33,858 bases of DNA from positions 1-33,858 of the forward strand of contig JALZVT010000115.1 in NCBI GenBank assembly GCA_023300545.1, given 5' to 3'. The notes beneath the pieces are model-generated. The model saw only the letters and a list, made by a program, of their open reading frames with translations. It did not search any database and was not told the DNA's origin. A program made the position numbers and the translations under genes. Below are positions 7,249 to 15,172 of the stretch, piece after piece (positions within the stretch are counted from its first letter, which is position 1; each line of letters begins with the position of its first letter). The stretch comes from Pseudomonadales bacterium (GTDB lineage: Bacteria > Pseudomonadota > Gammaproteobacteria > Pseudomonadales > Azotimanducaceae).

Positions 7249-7261
7249 AACGGCAATTGAT

Positions 7262-7963
7262 ATGCGCTTGCAGAGGATCCTTGCCAAACTCTTTTACAGC
7301 GGTCTGGACAAAGGCGCTGTGAAAACCACCCGATGCTTGTCTCATTGCAGCGCCCTATTGTTACTTCTGCTTTTCATGGTTTCGGGTTGTCAGCTGTTTC
7401 CGACTGAAGCTGGCGAGGAGCTCGCGCATTTCGGCGAGCAAGCACCGCAACCGGGTGACACGTTGCCAGACCTGAGGGTTCTGAATCTCGATGGTTCACC
7501 CGTGCTCCTAAGCAGTCTGGTGCAAGGCAAGCCACTAGTGGTGCGCCTTGGCAGTTACAGCTGTCCGGTGTTTCGCTACCGTCGCTTCGATATGGATAAA
7601 CTGCAACGTCGCTACGGCGACCGGGTGGACTTTGTGGTGATCTACACTCAGGAGGCCCACCCGGTAGATGATTCTAGCCCCTACGCTGAAGGGGAATGGG
7701 ATCCATGGATTAATCGACTGACGCGGGTGCGTGTTCGTGAACCGAAAACCCAGTCGGAGCGACTGAAGCGAGCGCGTTGGGCACAATCAGTTATGGCCGC
7801 AAAGGATCGCTTTGTGGTTGATGATCAGGCCAACAATGGCTGGCATACGTTGGGCCGGGCGCCGTCGTCGGCCTTTCTGTTTGATCGCACCGGGACGTTA
7901 GTGTTGCGTCAGGTCTGGATTGAGCCTGAAGAGCTAGCAACGGCCTTGGATCGATTGTTTTAG
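7262..7963 (+). CDS. Deiodinase-like thioredoxin-fold lipoprotein (Cys in place of Sec)
   Basis: From the ATG at 7262 the product is 233 residues. A hydrophobic stretch ending in FMVSGC (lipobox Cys43) predicts a lipoprotein. The rest has a thioredoxin-like fold: PLVVRLGSYSCPVFR (Cys101), FVVIYTQEAHPVD, RFVVDDQANNGW, and SSAFLFDRTGTLVLRQ. The pattern GSxxCPxF followed by IYxxEAHxxD matches the iodothyronine deiodinase family, with cysteine at the selenocysteine position; bacterial members are generally uncharacterised redox proteins. A GTG at 7319 would give a more compact lipoprotein signal peptide and may be the true start. The 3' end overlaps the convergent methyltransferase gene by 4 bp. 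Substrate unknown. Confidence 0.75.
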   Translation: MRLQRILAKLFYSGLDKGAVKTTRCLSHCSALLLLLLFMVSGCQLFPTEAGEELAHFGEQAPQPGDTLPDLRVLNLDGSPVLLSSLVQGKPLVVRLGSYSCPVFRYRRFDMDKLQRRYGDRVDFVVIYTQEAHPVDDSSPYAEGEWDPWINRLTRVRVREPKTQSERLKRARWAQSVMAAKDRFVVDDQANNGWHTLGRAPSSAFLFDRTGTLVLRQVWIEPEELATALDRLF

Positions 7964-8814
7964 GACTTAGGTCGCAACAGCACGTCGAAACCAGACACCA
8001 GCAGGTCTGTCTCAGCAAGGCTATGAAACTCTTGCGCCATTTTGTTTATGGGCGTTGGCAAGGTCTGCCAGTGGTCGGTCTGGACGATTTCAACGTCAAA
8101 GCCGGCTCGCTCGAACGCTTCAAGCATCTGCGAGTAAGACAGTCGGTTGGTGTAAAAGCCTGAAGTGGCGAACCAGCCTTGTTCCCATAGCGACGTGGAC
8201 AACCTGTGATTGTTGAGCGCGCCACCCAGATGATCTTTCAGGTCTATTCGATGGGAAATGACGCCGTCGGGTTGCATTAAGCGCCTAAACTCGGCCATCA
8301 CCGGGGCGAATTCCTCTCGGCGCACGTGCTCCAACACCGCGTTGGACCAGGCAAAATCGACACTGTCATCGGGTATCGTTTGCAGTGAACGAAGACCGTC
8401 TGTCAGATACACACCGTCGTAAAGCTCAAGTACCTCATCTAGGGTGCTTGCATCATCCATCGCTGGCAAGTCATGGCCTTGTTCTGTCAGCGCCGTTACG
8501 ACCGAGCGGTAGGTATCGAGGTCTTCGACGCTGAATTTACCGGCATCAACCAGATAACAGCGGCTTGCGCCGTTCGCTTTGGCGATCAGTGCCGAGGCGA
8601 CGGAGTCGCCTACACCAAACTCTAAGCCGACAAACTCGCCTTGCCGTGCGCCGATGCCCGAGCGTTCAAAATGCCGCGAGAATATGCCGAGTGCGTAGCT
8701 GGTATCGTGCATGCGGCCGTGGCGAAACACGCCCAGTGCTGCAAACAGGCGATAACCGAGTGGAATGCGTGATAGTACGAGCTTGAGAGCAATTCGTAGC
8801 CACCACGGAATCAT
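7960..8814 (-). CDS. Class I SAM-dependent methyltransferase
   Basis: A 284-residue protein with a Rossmann-like methyltransferase core. Motif I is FVGLEFGVGDSVASALI, an acidic residue follows in CYLVDAG, and SVDFAWSNAVLEHV is typical of the Methyltransf_11 group. FRRLMQPDGVISHRIDL corresponds to the post-core strand. The N-terminus (WWLRIALKLVLSRIPLGYRLF) is basic and hydrophobic and could associate with the membrane. The substrate is unknown; related proteins sit in polysaccharide or lipid-modification contexts, but no such genes are nearby. It is convergent with the deiodinase-like gene and divergent from the secreted-protein pair at 8980. Confidence 0.75.
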   Translation of the reverse strand: MIPWWLRIALKLVLSRIPLGYRLFAALGVFRHGRMHDTSYALGIFSRHFERSGIGARQGEFVGLEFGVGDSVASALIAKANGASRCYLVDAGKFSVEDLDTYRSVVTALTEQGHDLPAMDDASTLDEVLELYDGVYLTDGLRSLQTIPDDSVDFAWSNAVLEHVRREEFAPVMAEFRRLMQPDGVISHRIDLKDHLGGALNNHRLSTSLWEQGWFATSGFYTNRLSYSQMLEAFERAGFDVEIVQTDHWQTLPTPINKMAQEFHSLAETDLLVSGFDVLLRPKS

Positions 8815-8979
8815 GCAATCAGACCTTCAAATAGTTGTGATGTTGACAACCCGACTTGCATCACTGGACAAGCTTTCATAAAGGGTTTATCGAAAGGCTA
8901 TTGTATTCTATTTGGTAAGCGATTTTTTGCGACAGCTGCAACTATTCGCTCGGTCGGGTAGAGGACAGGAGTCAAAAGG

Positions 8980-10098
8980 ATGTTGGACGAAATTAAGAGG
9001 CTTAGAGTCAGCTATAGCTTGCTGCTAACTGTGGTGGTTTACGGTTTTTCTGCTGATGCCGCGGCAACGGCTTTGCACGCCTCTGTACGTCAGGCTGACT
9101 ACAGCACGAGAATTGGCGAACCACTTCAGGTTATCGCCGAAATGACTGCCGAAAAAGATCTCATGGGCTGCACGGTGCAACTCGCTAAGCCTGCGCCGCT
9201 GGGCCTTGGTTATCAGTTCACAGACGGTCAGGGTGGCCCGCGCCTTGGCGTCGCCAATACGCCAACGGATCTCAAGGCGCTTACTCCCCAGGCCTTGCTG
9301 CTTATCATTACCCCGCAGGTTTTGCTGGATGAAGTTCAGATCGAGCTCGTCTTTGCCTGCGCTGACGGTATCCGAGCCGAAAACATACCCGCGAGAAACA
9401 CTCTGTTACTGACAGTCAATGCGCCTTATCTTGAAAACGATCTGGCCACTCCGGGGGCTCGGTGGCGCGCTCAGTATGAGAGTGCCTCGCCCAACCAGGA
9501 ATGCCGCCCCTGGCCCATCGAACATGTGTACCTGCATTTTGATAACACGCTACTGGTCAGAGTGATGGCTGCCCGTATGGACGATTCGAAGCCGGTGGCT
9601 TTCCCCAGTCTGGGCACGGTCACACTGGATTACGAGGTTGAAGAAGAACTGCGCGGATCAGCTCAGGCAATCAGTGCAATCTCTGGGCCGTTGACCGCAA
9701 TCGGTAATCGCCCTAATACGGTTATACCCTTGGGTTCACGCTTTATTGTCTCAGGCGATAGAGGCGCCATTCGCTGGGAGCAATGTTCTCTCTACTGGAT
9801 GGTGCCTGCAGATGACAACAATGATTGTCAGCTTTATCGTTATCGGCGTCTGGCTAGCGATGCGGCGCCTTACGATGAGCGCTGTGAGGTAGCCAGCATT
9901 GTTGATTACCTAGGACGTCTGAACGTGGCGTCTAACACCCCCCAGGGTGTTCATCGGCTAAACGCGTTGAAGCGTATCTGGCACAACGCGACCGGGCATC
10001 GCTGGGACGGTAAGTCGGTGCCCAATGACATTTTGTATCGTATGCCTCACGAGCAGACCGCTGATTTTTCCAGCCACACACCGGGAGGTATCCAATGA
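8980..10098 (+). CDS. Secreted protein of unknown function (first of overlapping pair)
   Basis: I do not recognise a named family. The 372-residue product begins with an export signal (a basic n-region, then LLLTVVVYGFSADAAA) and should leave the cytoplasm. Cysteines occur at GCTVQL, FACADG, QECRPW, EQCSLYW, DCQLY and ERCEV, suggesting disulfides. The second half contains VEEELRGSA, IPLGSRFIVSGDRG and CQLYRYRRL...CEVAS. The downstream protein has the same order of motifs (VETLRGTS, VHIGRAYLVLQS, CKLYRFREL...CEVLN), so the two look distantly related. The start is ATG 8980 with AGGAG ten bases upstream. The gene overlaps the next by 4 bp (ATGA). Confidence 0.65.
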   Translation: MLDEIKRLRVSYSLLLTVVVYGFSADAAATALHASVRQADYSTRIGEPLQVIAEMTAEKDLMGCTVQLAKPAPLGLGYQFTDGQGGPRLGVANTPTDLKALTPQALLLIITPQVLLDEVQIELVFACADGIRAENIPARNTLLLTVNAPYLENDLATPGARWRAQYESASPNQECRPWPIEHVYLHFDNTLLVRVMAARMDDSKPVAFPSLGTVTLDYEVEEELRGSAQAISAISGPLTAIGNRPNTVIPLGSRFIVSGDRGAIRWEQCSLYWMVPADDNNDCQLYRYRRLASDAAPYDERCEVASIVDYLGRLNVASNTPQGVHRLNALKRIWHNATGHRWDGKSVPNDILYRMPHEQTADFSSHTPGGIQ

Positions 10099-10706
10099 GC
10101 ATTGGGCACTCCTCGTTTATGGCGGTATTGAGTTTTGTGCTGCTGATAGGCGCTGATAGCGCACAGGCATTGTCGTGCGGCTCACCTAGTGCGGAGCACG
10201 CGGTAAATGGACCTGACAGCCCGGCGACTATTTTGCTAGGTGTTGCAGTAAGTGCAGAGTTTATCGACAACGCGGGGCCGAACTCTCCGGAAATTATTGG
10301 TGAGCTGAAAATCGTCGAAACCTTGCGCGGTACCTCGAACACCACTTTGCCCTTTGAAGTGAGACCTAAGGATCCCAGTTGGGGAAAGCCAGTGGTTCAT
10401 ATTGGCCGGGCGTATCTAGTGCTTCAGTCTGCTAAAAACGACGGTGTATTCAAAATTGGTCTGTGTACTCGGCCGCTACTACTTGATGCGAGTGACGTCA
10501 CCGTGGGCGATGGCTGCAAGCTCTATCGGTTCCGGGAGTTACTCAACATTGATCAGCCGAAAAGCCACGCTTGCGAAGTGTTAAATCGCTGGTCGGGAAG
10601 ATCTAACCGCCCCAGCAAGGCTGATAGGGAAGCCATGCTGGAGGAGTTTCGGCGGGCGAAGTGGATGGATTTGGGAGTTGACTGGGGCGGCGCTGACAGT
10701 CAATGA
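10095..10706 (+). CDS. Secreted protein with possible netrin/TIMP-like domain (second of pair)
   Basis: A 203-residue exported protein with a signal peptide (MAVLSFVLLIGADSAQA) probably cleaved just before LSCGSP. The mature part runs CG...ILLGVAVSAEF...LKIVETLRG...HIGRAYLVLQSA...FKIGLCTRPLLL. This resembles bacterial netrin/TIMP-like OB-fold proteins, in which an N-terminal Cys-x-x motif, a 'VxxVxKG' strand, a 'GxxYLV' strand and a late 'LCSRTRPL' segment recur. The match is by eye and tentative. GGGAGGT lies just upstream of the ATG, which overlaps the previous stop (ATGA), so the pair is co-translated. The target of either protein is unknown. Confidence 0.6.
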   Translation: MSIGHSSFMAVLSFVLLIGADSAQALSCGSPSAEHAVNGPDSPATILLGVAVSAEFIDNAGPNSPEIIGELKIVETLRGTSNTTLPFEVRPKDPSWGKPVVHIGRAYLVLQSAKNDGVFKIGLCTRPLLLDASDVTVGDGCKLYRFRELLNIDQPKSHACEVLNRWSGRSNRPSKADREAMLEEFRRAKWMDLGVDWGGADSQ

Positions 10707-10718
10707 GATCCTATCTTG

Positions 10719-11318
10719 TCAGAGGTAGAAAGCGAATATCACGGCCGCCACCATGACCACGCCAAACAAAACTCTAATCGGTCGGGCAAGGAGCGGTGAA
10801 CGAAAGAGTGGGGTGAGAACTCCGCCTAGTATTAACCAAGCTCCATCGACCAGAATGGCGACGCCAAAAGCAACTAGCGCCGTCACTGCCGTGCTAATTA
10901 GTTCTGTCGAAAAGGGCAAAAGAAACTGCGAGAACAACGCCACAAATGCGGCGTAGGCTTTGGGATTGAGAATATTCAAAATGAACCCGTCGCGAAACGT
11001 TGGGGCTTGGGCTTCCAATTCATCCTGTTCGGTGAGAATCGGTGCAGTGGCAATCTTTATTGCTATGTAGCAAATGTACAGAGCACCAGCTACTCCGACT
11101 AGGTAGCGGCTCGGTGGAAAGGTATTAAAAAGCGTGGCTATGCCGATCGAGCCCAAGGTAATGGCAACAGCGAGCCCAGTGAGTATTCCAACGAGAAAGG
11201 CAATACCGCGCCTGATCCCATATGTGGCTCCAGTCGCCGCCAGAGCAAGGGGGACTGGCCCGGGTGAACCTAGAAGAAGAGCGGTTGCGAGAATTAGCGA
11301 ACTCAATGCTTCAATCAT
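10719..11318 (-). CDS. LysE/RhtB-family exporter
   Basis: A 199-residue inner-membrane protein with about six hydrophobic segments. It has family motifs LLGSPGPVPLALAATGATYGIRRG near the N-terminus and FRDGFILNILNPKAYAAFVALFSQF in the middle. LysE/RhtB proteins export amino acids or related small molecules driven by the proton gradient. The length is normal for the family. The substrate cannot be read from the sequence. It is convergent with the secreted-protein pair (12-bp gap) and divergent from the small exported protein at 11415. Confidence 0.88.
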   Translation of the reverse strand: MIEALSSLILATALLLGSPGPVPLALAATGATYGIRRGIAFLVGILTGLAVAITLGSIGIATLFNTFPPSRYLVGVAGALYICYIAIKIATAPILTEQDELEAQAPTFRDGFILNILNPKAYAAFVALFSQFLLPFSTELISTAVTALVAFGVAILVDGAWLILGGVLTPLFRSPLLARPIRVLFGVVMVAAVIFAFYL

Positions 11319-11414
11319 TTCTTAGGGATACCAAGCTTGACATAGATCGGGAATTAGAGAGATGGTGGGTATTCAAAATCCGTCTTGTGACTCTGGAACC
11401 CTAAGGAGAACAAT

Positions 11415-11861
11415 ATGACACTTCTGAAAAGCGCCTGTTACACGATTGCCGCGGCGTCTATTCTGACCTTCGCCGCTTCGGCGCATGCTAATTCTCGCGG
11501 GGTTCATGCTACTCCTCGCGTGGTTAATGCACAGCCATTTGTATGCCCAAGAGCCGATAATGGCAAAGGTGGTAACTTTGCTCTAACGCCACAACGATTT
11601 CGTACGGGCAATATGCTCCATGGAAATTTTCTTGGAAGCAGTTCAACGTCGACCTTCTTTTACTTAAAAGGCGTCCGGAATTTTGAAAAAAGCAATCTAG
11701 ACAAAGCAGAGCAAGCCTTTCAGGCTGCGTTGAGGGCTGATGGTTCAAAAGCGATGGACCGGTTGACCTTACATTTTCTGACCCTCATTAAGGGCCAACA
11801 AGGAAATGAAATTGCGGCGAAAGAATATGCCGAGGCCTATTTTGCACTCGCTGAAAAGTAG
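11415..11861 (+). CDS. Small exported protein with TPR-like C-terminus
   Basis: A 148-residue product of unrecognised family. It has a clear Sec signal (MTLLKSACYTIAAASILTFA, then ASAHA and NS at the cleavage site). The C-terminal half (FYLKGVRNFEKSNLDKAEQAFQAALRADGSKAMDRLTLHFLTLIKGQQGNEIAAKEYAEAYFALAEK) shows the 34-residue helical spacing and the A-x-x-x-F/Y pattern of one to two tetratricopeptide-like repeats, suggesting a protein-binding role in the periplasm. AAGGAG precedes the ATG by eight bases. A GNAT gene follows 29 bp later. Confidence 0.65.
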   Translation: MTLLKSACYTIAAASILTFAASAHANSRGVHATPRVVNAQPFVCPRADNGKGGNFALTPQRFRTGNMLHGNFLGSSSTSTFFYLKGVRNFEKSNLDKAEQAFQAALRADGSKAMDRLTLHFLTLIKGQQGNEIAAKEYAEAYFALAEK

Positions 11862-11890
11862 CGTGACTCCTCTACTGTGAAGCCTGCGCC

Positions 11891-12373
11891 TTGAGCCTTC
11901 CTGCGCTAACCTTTATCGACTATCAACCCGAATATGGCTTGGAAACAGTCAAGATGTGGCGCCGTTCGTTTCAGCAGGCGATGGGGATAGAAGTACACAA
12001 TCGCCTAGATGAATTGGCAGAGCAGCTTGAGTACTTTAAAACAATCGAGGCAAACTCGATCCGAATTGTGGTGGATACCGACACAAGTGCCGTCGTCGGT
12101 CTCATGGCCCTGTCGGAAGGCGAGCTACATCAGCTGTTTGTGCATGTGGACTATCAGGGCCGTGGAATCGGCTCTGGGTTGATTCGCGAGGCTCAGGAAC
12201 GAGCCCCCGAAGGTTTTGATCTCTTTACCTTTCAAAAGAATACTGGCGCTCAGGCATTCTATCTTTCACAGGGTTTCGAGGAAGTTGCAAGAGGCGTTGC
12301 GACGATTGAGAGCAACCCATGGGCGAACACTAAAGACGATCTGGCAGATATTAAGTATCGCTGGTCGCCCTAG
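11891..12373 (+). CDS. GNAT-family N-acetyltransferase
   Basis: A 160-residue GNAT protein. The acetyl-CoA-binding motif is LHQLFVHVDYQGRGIGSGLIREA, with the QGRGIG pyrophosphate loop, and NTGAQAFYLSQGFEEV is the standard C-terminal GNAT segment. The likely start is a TTG at 11891 (MSLPALTFIDYQPEY); no in-frame ATG lies upstream and the ribosome binding site is weak, so the first residues are uncertain. Substrate unknown. It is convergent with the patatin gene. Confidence 0.85.
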   Translation: MSLPALTFIDYQPEYGLETVKMWRRSFQQAMGIEVHNRLDELAEQLEYFKTIEANSIRIVVDTDTSAVVGLMALSEGELHQLFVHVDYQGRGIGSGLIREAQERAPEGFDLFTFQKNTGAQAFYLSQGFEEVARGVATIESNPWANTKDDLADIKYRWSP

Positions 12374-12387
12374 AACGCAGCCAAAAG

Positions 12388-13635
12388 CTACTCTTCTGTG
12401 CTGTGGACACTGGACTGATCCCAGTTCAACTCGCGGCCACGATCTTCACCTTCTTGAAAATAGCGCCCGGCGCAAGAGAAATCCAGTGCGCCACAATCCA
12501 GTAGTTCTGCTTGGGACATCGAAGCAATGTGCAGGTGCCAGCGTCCTTCACCCGGCTCGCCAAGCTTGTGACGCACGCCTTCAATAAGCTTCTCACGGCT
12601 GCCTTTTGCGGTCTGGTTCAGAATCAGCGTGATTGAGCGTGCAGCCAGCTTGAATAGGGACAGAAAGCTGTATTTTGGTGGAGACCAGGTTCTATCCACT
12701 TCGTCAGAACTGTTTATTATCATCACAATTTCTGCTGGTGCTAGGTGCTGGTCTTTGTCCATGCTCTCTACCATGGTTAAGAAATCCGCATAGAGATTCA
12801 CCAGTTCGTTGCTCCCCACATCTCCGAAAACCTGAGTACGAACGCCTGCATCGATGTGCCAACTCACTTTGGTAAAGGGTAGTGGCTGGTCAGAGTTGAA
12901 CTCTGGCATAACTATTTTCTGTGGCGGGAAGGCGCCAGGCACAGAGGTTGCCGCGACCAAAACCTGGTGGTACAGCTCAAGCCAGGTGTGTCTTTCCTCG
13001 TCGGTACGCGATTCAATAAACTTTTCGGCAATGCCAGTCAGATTCCATTTCACGAGTTCACCCGAACCGATCTCAACGGTCGCAACGCACAGAAGCCCCG
13101 GCTGAGGACGTTGGGCAACCGCTTCAAGTTGCGCGGGCCCAATAGTCGCGTCTAGAGTTTTGTGCAATCGACCGTTGTGGAACTTTGACGTCGCGTAGAG
13201 CGGCCACAGCAGAGGGACTCTTTGACGATACACATCTTTGCTGCGGATGTTCTCCATCACCGTCTTCATGCCGGCGTAATCTGCGATGTAGGCATAGGTT
13301 GATAGCAGCGCGCCAACACTCACGCCGGTGACCAGATCGAAGTTTCGTGGTTGTTCGCGTTGTGACTGCCAGCCCACGAGAAAGCCGGCTCCCCACGAGC
13401 CGCGCGAGCCACCACCGGAAAGTGCTAGAAGACTAGCGCCAGAACTACCCTTATCAGCGCTTTGGTGCATAAGAGCGTCGCCGATCTCATGAATGGCTTT
13501 GTCGACGATATTTTGATCGCACCATAGAGAATTGTGTGATTCGAAAGCGTTGCTGTGAGCCGAAACCAGAGGCAACAACATCCAGAGCATCGCTCTGGAA
13601 ACGCGTTGCGATGTGCTGAGTGATTGGCAAGCCAT
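12388..13635 (-). CDS. Patatin-like phospholipase, exported
   Basis: A 415-residue patatin-family lipid acyl hydrolase. The oxyanion loop is LALSGGGSRGSWGAGF (about 70-86), the nucleophile elbow is GVSVG (Ser106), and the catalytic Asp262 lies in IDAGV, which stands in for the more common DGG/DGA. A signal-like N-terminus (basic residues, then MLWMLLPLVSAHSNA) predicts export. It should hydrolyse acyl esters in the envelope or outside the cell; substrate unknown. The ATG at 13635 has no good ribosome binding site; an internal ATG near 13590 is an alternative that keeps the hydrophobic segment. The VOC gene lies 188 bp upstream on the same strand; that gap holds only a weak 6-bp inverted repeat. 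Confidence 0.88.
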   Translation of the reverse strand: MACQSLSTSQRVSRAMLWMLLPLVSAHSNAFESHNSLWCDQNIVDKAIHEIGDALMHQSADKGSSGASLLALSGGGSRGSWGAGFLVGWQSQREQPRNFDLVTGVSVGALLSTYAYIADYAGMKTVMENIRSKDVYRQRVPLLWPLYATSKFHNGRLHKTLDATIGPAQLEAVAQRPQPGLLCVATVEIGSGELVKWNLTGIAEKFIESRTDEERHTWLELYHQVLVAATSVPGAFPPQKIVMPEFNSDQPLPFTKVSWHIDAGVRTQVFGDVGSNELVNLYADFLTMVESMDKDQHLAPAEIVMIINSSDEVDRTWSPPKYSFLSLFKLAARSITLILNQTAKGSREKLIEGVRHKLGEPGEGRWHLHIASMSQAELLDCGALDFSCAGRYFQEGEDRGRELNWDQSSVHSTEE

Positions 13636-13823
13636 AATTTTCGAAATTGATGCAAGTATTTCGCAATTGTATGCCTATCAAAACGCTCAGGGAAAGAGCC
13701 CAAGCGCGTTGCCATAGCTAGAGTTAGAGACGTGAGTTGGTGAAACCTGTTGCCTCTGACCTACTCAGAACCCATGACCGACAGAACGGAAACCGCTTCG
13801 TAGGACCAGGTTGATAGTGCTGC

Positions 13824-14540
13824 CTAAACTTTTGCGTATTCTGCAGGCACTTCCCAATCCTCTGGCATGTGCGCAAAGTCGAAGAAGGGCTCTTCGTCGC
13901 CGGAATCGATTGCATCCTGCACTTGCTTGTAGAACTGGCCGCCAGCTTTGTTCGAGAACGTGATCTCAACTTCTTTGGCTGCGGCGTCTGATTCTGGACG
14001 TTCGCAATATTCGGGGAAGGTTGCCTCACCGGCATGGCCTGACGCATAACCCTTTGCAAACATCTGCTTGAGAATGCCAAAGCCATCGTCTTGCACCAGC
14101 ACGTCACCGCGCTGATTGCCGCCCAGAGTTTTCATGTGGCCAATGAAGTTGTCGAGGTTGTGGCAGTCATAGGCTACGTGCTGACACGAGTGGTCGCCGT
14201 GCACGTCAACAAAGGAGGTCACCTGAGACTTTTCGGCGCGGTCGATGCCTTCGATCAGTGCGATACCAAAATCGCCGAAGTCGATGCACCAGATCTTCAT
14301 GCTGCTGTTGGGGTCGCCGGGTCGCGCGTCGTCGATGCGTTTAATCAGCGTGCCGCCTTCAACTTCAATATGGAACCAGGCCCAGCGCTCGATGTTGCCC
14401 GAGGCCACCGCGTAAGACACGTGGTCGATTTTCTTGAGGTGCGAACGACGGCGAATACCACCTTTGGCCGCGGAAGGGTGCTCGACGCGCTCGGCTGGCG
14501 TGCCATTTTTGTTGTCGTTGAGGGCTACTTTCTGGTTCAT
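13824..14540 (-). CDS. VOC-fold protein resembling the catalytic half of 4-hydroxyphenylpyruvate dioxygenase
   Basis: A 238-residue vicinal-oxygen-chelate protein. Three candidate metal ligands are placed as in HPPD: His40 (KIDHVSYAV), His121 (HSCQHVAYD) and Glu177 (TFPEYCERP). The segment KSQVTSFVDVHGDHSCQHVA is HPPD-like. HPPD is normally about 350 residues with two VOC domains; this protein corresponds to little more than the C-terminal catalytic domain, so it may be a distinct Fe(II) oxygenase or a non-oxygenase relative. The start ATG 14540 has GAGACAGG upstream. It is divergent from an Lrp/AsnC regulator, a context common for aromatic amino-acid genes, which hints at tyrosine-type catabolism. 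Confidence 0.7.
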   Translation of the reverse strand: MNQKVALNDNKNGTPAERVEHPSAAKGGIRRRSHLKKIDHVSYAVASGNIERWAWFHIEVEGGTLIKRIDDARPGDPNSSMKIWCIDFGDFGIALIEGIDRAEKSQVTSFVDVHGDHSCQHVAYDCHNLDNFIGHMKTLGGNQRGDVLVQDDGFGILKQMFAKGYASGHAGEATFPEYCERPESDAAAKEVEITFSNKAGGQFYKQVQDAIDSGDEEPFFDFAHMPEDWEVPAEYAKV

Positions 14541-14699
14541 GGTGCCTGTCTCTTGTTGGGTGGATTCAGTGCCGGGGGTGCCGCTTGAATCTTAAGCACT
14601 CATCTTAGGGGCAATTGCGCGCTGGGTGACTGTGAAATCTACTGGAAAATTCGATTAGCACGCAGTATAAATAGGTTGAACTCGTATATGGCGCAGTAA

Positions 14700-15146
14700 A
14701 TGAGCGATATTGACAGTTATGACGCCCAGATCATCGAGGCACTCCAGCGCGATGGCCGGCTCAGCTGGGCGGCGCTAGCCAAGCAGATCAACCTTTCTGC
14801 TAGTGCCTGCCAGCGGCGGGTCGAGGGTCTGCTAGAAAAAGGTGTCATTGAGAATTTCACCCTTAACCTGAACGACACGGTCCTGGGCTTTCAGGTGCGG
14901 GCGTTTGTGTCGGTGAATGTCGATCGTCAGCGCAATGAGCTTGCTCAGGATTTTCGCGAGGCAGTGATCGCGCATCCGAACGTACAGAGCTGCCACATGA
15001 TCTCGGGCAGCATCGATTTTATGCTGGAGGTGGTGGCGGAAGATTTGGCCGCGTTTGGTGCCTTTATCGACGGTGAGTTGTTGATGATGCCCGCGGTGAA
15101 AGACGCGTCCTCATCCATCGTGTTGAACGTGGTGAAGCATCGCTAG
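14700..15146 (+). CDS. Lrp/AsnC-family transcriptional regulator
   Basis: A 148-residue regulator of standard length. The N-terminal helix-turn-helix is DAQIIEALQRDGRLSWAALAKQINLSASACQRRVEGLLEKGVI, followed by the RAM ligand-binding domain (VRAFVSVNV, HPNVQSCHMISGSIDFMLEVVAEDLAAFGAFI). Such proteins sense amino acids or aromatic acids and usually control a neighbouring gene; the divergent HPPD-like VOC gene 159 bp away is the obvious target. There is no clear ribosome binding site before the ATG; a TATAAAT at 14666-14672 may be the -10 element. Confidence 0.92.
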   Translation: MSDIDSYDAQIIEALQRDGRLSWAALAKQINLSASACQRRVEGLLEKGVIENFTLNLNDTVLGFQVRAFVSVNVDRQRNELAQDFREAVIAHPNVQSCHMISGSIDFMLEVVAEDLAAFGAFIDGELLMMPAVKDASSSIVLNVVKHR

Positions 15147-15172
15147 AGCATCTCTCTTGGCGATGTCATCGT

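Noticed and set aside
7148-7261. Longer deiodinase-like protein starting inside the DUF1304 gene
   Set aside because: It would overlap a membrane-protein gene by 100 bp and place 38 unrelated residues before the signal peptide.
11337-11365. TTGACA upstream of the small exported protein
   Set aside because: No acceptable -10 element at 16-18 bp, so I do not call a promoter.
14091-14588. A 165-codon plus-strand open frame over the VOC gene
   Set aside because: It is antisense to a gene with intact metal-ligand motifs and shows no family features.
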